Source: Edaphobacillus lindanitolerans (GTDB lineage Bacteria > Bacillota > Bacilli > Bacillales_A > Planococcaceae). From it: a DNA stretch of 64,000 nucleotides. Positions within the stretch are counted from its first letter, which is position 1. Each line of letters starts with the position of its first letter. Under the pieces are notes generated by a model. That model made no database searches and was not told where the DNA came from. It worked only from the letters and a program-made list of their open reading frames with translations. The stretch is taken from assembly GCF_900156305.1 (NCBI RefSeq), contig NZ_FTPL01000001.1, positions 1,116,001-1,180,000 of the forward strand, given 5' to 3'. Both the position numbers and the translations under genes were made by a program. Positions 60,628-64,000 of the stretch are shown here, one piece after another.

Positions 60628-60952
60628 GATATCCCCCTTTGGTGAGTTTCCCCTTGCGTTTTTCTCACCTATGTTAGTATTGTGATAACTTTTTACTGTG
60701 TAAAGATTTCCCGAAAACCCTTCGGCTATGTAATGATTTTACAAAGTAAACAATGATGCTTATATGTTTTTAACATTATCATAAACTTTTCTGATATTTA
60801 CCCGAATAATTAAAAATGATTAAGATTGCCCAATCACAGTTTCGAATAGTATTTTAAGAAATCTTGAATCAATGACTTTGGGCCATAAGAACGAAAATCC
60901 GTAGTCCGATACTCCCGAAAAAATATAAAAACACTACAATGGAGATGACCTG
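60628..60952. other. AT-rich divergent spacer between the surface protein and Mur ligase genes
   Basis: 325 bp, clearly more A+T-rich than the surroundings, without a gene. It must hold the two divergent promoters; candidate elements such as TTTACA (minus strand, near 60700) and TACAAT (60938-60943) are seen but no complete promoter can be fixed with confidence. Confidence 0.5.
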
Positions 60953-63109
60953 ATGAGCGGTTTCACAATAAACGAGATAGAGAAATTGCTGGACTCCAAA
61001 TCGACATACCTGCCTGACCAAGAACCTGAAATCATCTCAAACTTCGAATATGTTGTCTCAAATCTCCCAAATACGGCCGAAACAGCAATGAAAACCGCGT
61101 TCATCTCCATCTCCCGTAATCGCTGGAATCAGGTGACACTCAAAGAAACCAACTGGACAAGCGGAAATGAGGCCATTTTAAAGCACCTTGGGCCAATCGG
61201 CCTGATCATCACGGAAAAACCAATACCCGAGCTTCTTGGCAGCATCGCGCAGATCATCGTCCAGGACAGTTTTGAAGCACTCCTTTCCCTCGCCCGGGAA
61301 GCAAGACGGAAGATGAACCATCCAGTCATCGGAATCACCGGTTCTGTCGGAAAAAGCACGACCCGTCTGCTCTTTGAGCACCTGCTGGGTGATAGCCGCT
61401 CGTTCATTGCCACAAGGGGAAATCATAATACACGGACCGGAGTTCCGCTTTATTGCGCTAAACTTGCCTCGGATCCGTCAGTCGGAATTCTGGAAATCTC
61501 ATTGAATGCATTGAATAACCGCGGCAATCTTGCGGAACTCGTCCGCCCCGATATATGTATCGTCACTTCTGTCGGGGAAGCCCATCTGTCCACCCTGCAC
61601 TCAACGACCACTGTGGCAACATTCAAAGCCAGAATTTTTGATGGTCTGACAAAAGACGGGCTGGCCATCATCAATGCCGATATTCCAACAGAAGAATTCC
61701 AGATTCTTAAAAAACGTGCCGGGCAGCGGACACGGCGGATCCGGACGTACAGTCTTCATGATCAGACAGCAGACTTACATGCCACTTGCATCACGCATGC
61801 CAAAGACGGCACCCATGTGGCGTTCTCCCACAAAGGAGAAACATACGAATTCACTCTTTCGCTCTCCGGAGAGGGAACGGTCCAAAATACGCTGGGCGTC
61901 CTTCTTTGCCTGATGGAAATGGGGGAAGATCCGGCTCCTTTGCTGCCAAAACTCAAGTCGTTCTCTTCTCTTCCAAAAGTAATGGAACGCAAAACACTTA
62001 TAACTCCGGACAACAGGCAGATAGAAGTCATCGACGACTCCCACAATGCAGCCATTCCGTCCATGATCAATGCCATACAGGCATTCAAGGCAAAGCGTCC
62101 CTTTTATAGAGGCCGCGGCCTGCTCGTGCTTGGGCAGGTGGCGGATCTTGGCAAGCAGGCCGAATCACTGCACGAGAAGCTGCTTCCGGTCATCCTCGAT
62201 TCAGGGGCTGATTTCGTGTTTGGACACGGGCCGCTTATGCGCAATGCCATCAAACAATTGCCGGAAGGAAAAATTGGAGGCTGGTTCAATCACGCTCAGG
62301 ATCTTGCCGCCCATCTTCCCTTATACTGTACGGACGATTCACTCGTACTGCTCAAGGGCTCTGTAACGGGATCCGACTTTTCTAAGACCGGGGAGCTGTT
62401 TTCTTCGGAGGCCCGAAAATCAAAATCTCTCCTGTTCCAGCCTACCGCCGTCCAATTGAGCGAAGTGCTCCAGCCTCATTGGGGTGCCCGGGTCTATGAA
62501 TTAATCAATAGGAAAAAACCTCTCCTGACGTCCGGCAATGCGGATTCACGTTCAATAGAGGGATTGGCACCGCTTCTTCTGTGGGAAGCTGCCCAAAGCA
62601 AAAGAGCGGACTGGCCGGATGCCGTGGAGCTTCAGGCATGGCCGACGAACCCGGCTGTCTCGAGAACCGGAAGAGAGCTGAGAACGGGGAATTTGTTTTC
62701 ATTCACAGAAATGGTGGAGGAACTGACTTTCTCTCCGCATCCGAGCCTCGTTTTTGAAGTGGCCAACAGGCTGTTCGGCAATCGGAGGCTGGCCATGCAG
62801 GCCGTCACGAAAATCGCGGACCGGCTTGGACTCGGCACCTCAGCGGCATTAAACCTGACCGGCCGATACCGCAAGAAAGAGGTTCAGGGTTTCGGTCTTG
62901 ACGATCTCGCGCAGATCGGGAAACACTTGAGCAACCGCGCTTCGCTGATGCCGCTTCTGCCTATTGAATCCCCCAATGAAGTTCGCGGACTGGTCACCGG
63001 AAGACTTCGTCTTTCCTGTGTTGCCTACTCATCAGGCAAGCTGTGTACCATCACCGGTGCCCGGACGGAAGGCGAGCTCGCTCATCTGCTAGGCGACCTA
63101 TTGGGATAA
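60953..63109 (+). CDS. MurF-like Mur ligase fused to a degenerate D-Ala-D-Ala carboxypeptidase-like domain
   Basis: 718 aa. Residues about 1-490 follow MurF: P-loop GITGSVGKSTT, GNHNTRTGVP, EISLNALNNRGNLAEL, VGEAHL, DDSHNAAIPSM, VLGQVADLGKQ. Residues about 500-718 resemble an S11 carboxypeptidase (LTSGNADSRSIEGLAPLLLWEA, then FTEMVEELTFSPHPSLVFEVANRLFG, GLGTSAALNLTG, GFGLDDLAQIGKHL). However, neither the SxxK nucleophile motif nor the SGN motif is present, so it is probably an inactive binding module. Such a fusion suggests a special ligase acting on a peptidoglycan- or peptide-type acceptor rather than housekeeping MurF. Substrate unknown. Confidence 0.8.
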   Translation: MSGFTINEIEKLLDSKSTYLPDQEPEIISNFEYVVSNLPNTAETAMKTAFISISRNRWNQVTLKETNWTSGNEAILKHLGPIGLIITEKPIPELLGSIAQIIVQDSFEALLSLAREARRKMNHPVIGITGSVGKSTTRLLFEHLLGDSRSFIATRGNHNTRTGVPLYCAKLASDPSVGILEISLNALNNRGNLAELVRPDICIVTSVGEAHLSTLHSTTTVATFKARIFDGLTKDGLAIINADIPTEEFQILKKRAGQRTRRIRTYSLHDQTADLHATCITHAKDGTHVAFSHKGETYEFTLSLSGEGTVQNTLGVLLCLMEMGEDPAPLLPKLKSFSSLPKVMERKTLITPDNRQIEVIDDSHNAAIPSMINAIQAFKAKRPFYRGRGLLVLGQVADLGKQAESLHEKLLPVILDSGADFVFGHGPLMRNAIKQLPEGKIGGWFNHAQDLAAHLPLYCTDDSLVLLKGSVTGSDFSKTGELFSSEARKSKSLLFQPTAVQLSEVLQPHWGARVYELINRKKPLLTSGNADSRSIEGLAPLLLWEAAQSKRADWPDAVELQAWPTNPAVSRTGRELRTGNLFSFTEMVEELTFSPHPSLVFEVANRLFGNRRLAMQAVTKIADRLGLGTSAALNLTGRYRKKEVQGFGLDDLAQIGKHLSNRASLMPLLPIESPNEVRGLVTGRLRLSCVAYSSGKLCTITGARTEGELAHLLGDLLG

Positions 63110-63160
63110 AATACATCTGCACGGAGCTAATGTGCCGGAAAGAAAGGAACGGGGGAAACA

Positions 63161-63376
63161 TTGAAAGAACCTTCGGATTACACGGAGCAGGAACTCGATG
63201 CAAGGAATCAAAACATCGAGGAGGAACTGGTTCGGTTGCAGGAGATGGAAGACGAGGAATCCCAGGCAGAAGAGCACCCGCCCAAAAACCGGATATTCGA
63301 AATTCTGGTCTTGGGCCTGCTCATTGTCATCATCCTATCGAATGTCTTTCTTTTATTCGTGAAAATTTTCGGTTAA
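63161..63376 (+). CDS. Small single-pass membrane protein downstream of the Mur ligase
   Basis: 71 aa from TTG 63161 with AAGGAACGGGGG upstream. An acidic, Glu/Gln-rich N-terminal part of about 43 residues (predicted helical or coiled), then one transmembrane helix (about 46-68, EILVLGLLIVIILSNVFLLF). It begins 51 bp after the Mur ligase and probably shares its transcript. No recognised family. Confidence 0.7.
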   Translation: MKEPSDYTEQELDARNQNIEEELVRLQEMEDEESQAEEHPPKNRIFEILVLGLLIVIILSNVFLLFVKIFG

Positions 63377-63382
63377 ACCAAA

Positions 63383-63425
63383 CAGGCAGCCCGGCCAGTC
63401 TCCAAACGGACTGTACGGCTGCCTG
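63383..63425. terminator. Bidirectional terminator after the small membrane protein
   Basis: CAGGCAGCC...GGCTGCCTG outer stem and AGTC/GACT inner stem, with T-runs on both sides. Confidence 0.75.
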
Positions 63426-63442
63426 TTTTCCAATATGACCCT

Positions 63443-64000
63443 TTAGATTTTTATCATTTCCGGTTCATAACCAATGGGTAAATCCGGTAAACGATCATGA
63501 TAGTATTGACAATAACCCGATAAATAGTGCTCTACGTCATCAATTCTTACCCGGAACGAATGATGGCGGATGAAAAACCCGTCAAGAACCAGTCCGGGCT
63601 GTTTCATGTACATGGCCAGCTCGGGATAAAAGTACCCAACCCGCTGATATTCAGCCCTCCGTTCGATGGTATCTTCGAGGTCCTTCACATTGAAGGTATC
63701 AAGCAGCCCGTGCTGTCCTTGCCGTTGCATGGTCTTGATCATCTTGTAGGCGGCCATCGTCAGTTCAAGGAATGTCGGGTAAGTCGTCTCCCGGTGGTAA
63801 ATGAAACCGAGTTTGTCCTGGCAATTTTTCAAACCAAATTCGAAGTAAGTGGGTTCCGGTTCGTATAGGGTCAGTTCGTTGACCGCATAACTGAGCCAGT
63901 GATCATGATGGGTCCAATAGCGGTTCCTAATAAAATAATCGAATGAAGCTTTCGCTTCCTGCAGCCATTCCGGCTGCCTGTCAATTGCGTAAAGGCGCAG
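63443..64000 (-). CDS. C-terminal part of an unrecognised protein (partial, runs off the window)
   Basis: The frame is open to the end of the window (at least 185 residues), so the visible part is a C-terminus. It is rich in aromatic and His residues and looks all-helical: ASFDYFIRNRYWTHHDHWLSY, YEPEPTYFEFGLKNC, TYPTFLELTMAAYKMIK, GYFYPELAMYMKQP, then DGFFIRHHSFRVRIDDVEHY at the end. The pattern recalls alpha/alpha-barrel carbohydrate enzymes, but I cannot assign a family. Convergent with the Mur ligase pair. Confidence 0.6.
   Translation of the reverse strand: MRLYAIDRQPEWLQEAKASFDYFIRNRYWTHHDHWLSYAVNELTLYEPEPTYFEFGLKNCQDKLGFIYHRETTYPTFLELTMAAYKMIKTMQRQGQHGLLDTFNVKDLEDTIERRAEYQRVGYFYPELAMYMKQPGLVLDGFFIRHHSFRVRIDDVEHYLSGYCQYYHDRLPDLPIGYEPEMIKI

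Noticed and set aside
1-64000. tRNA, rRNA, prophage or plasmid modules
   Set aside because: No tRNA cloverleaf, rRNA core, integrase, terminase, capsid or replication gene was seen on either strand.

Overview
The window reads as chromosomal DNA of a spore-forming member of the Bacillota. The evidence is Shine-Dalgarno sites close to AAGGAGG, TTG/GTG starts, Bacillus-type riboswitches (S-box, guanidine-I), a CwlJ-like spore cortex hydrolase, a PatA-type aminotransferase, a YkkCD pair, a Bce-type ABC transporter and a class D sortase. By eye the DNA is G+C-rich for this phylum (roughly mid-50s percent), which fits a high-GC Planococcaceae such as Bhargavaea; that placement is inference. No rRNA, tRNA, CRISPR array or intact insertion sequence was seen.

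Layout. 1-5.6 kb: a TRAP transporter operon (dctP-dctQ-dctM-cupin-GntR) divergent from patA; identical-arm TGTATAC-N-GTATACA palindromes lie on both promoters. 5.6-9.8 kb: alsT-like symporter plus rocB, divergent from an IclR regulator, with a palindrome and a cre-like site between. 9.8-14.8 kb: a methionine ABC operon (metN-metI-metQ2-metQ1-M20D amidohydrolase) under an S-box riboswitch. 15-18.4 kb: a NERD-domain protein flanked by 21-bp repeats, and a membrane-anchored thermonuclease. 18.4-23.9 kb: two peptidases, CwlJ, a YdcF-like protein. 23.9-28.6 kb: a low-GC GIY-YIG/P-loop ATPase gene bounded by a 20-bp direct repeat, then a degenerate-ABC/LytTR regulator with its ABC exporter. 28.6-34.2 kb: MFS pump, VOC protein, 2-hydroxyacid dehydrogenase, a truncated transposase-derived DNA-binding protein, a coiled-coil Excalibur protein. 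34.2-38.7 kb: a class I ribonucleotide reductase operon (nrdE-flavodoxin-nrdF) behind a cobalamin riboswitch and two NrdR boxes. 38.7-44.4 kb: guanidine-I riboswitch with ykkCD, a Bce-type ABC transporter, a TusA/YeeE sulfur pair. 44.5-54 kb: an argininosuccinate-lyase-like enzyme, Fbp/Phn-type ABC transporter, ROK repressor and secreted PIG-L deacetylase, tied together by ROK-type operators. 54-56 kb: a Bce-type two-component system. 56-64 kb: a GyrI-like protein, sortase D with its LPKTA substrate carrying about 152 Asp-Ala dipeptides, a MurF-like ligase fused to a degenerate carboxypeptidase-like domain, and a partial unknown gene.

The points that stand out most are: (1) intergenic arrays with a 21-bp period whose sequence differs from locus to locus; (2) the direct-repeat-bounded GIY-YIG/ATPase gene; (3) vitamin B12 and NrdR control of a class I RNR; (4) the ROK/PIG-L/ABC/ArgH-like system; (5) the Asp-Ala stalk adhesin; (6) the Mur ligase with a pseudo-carboxypeptidase tail.
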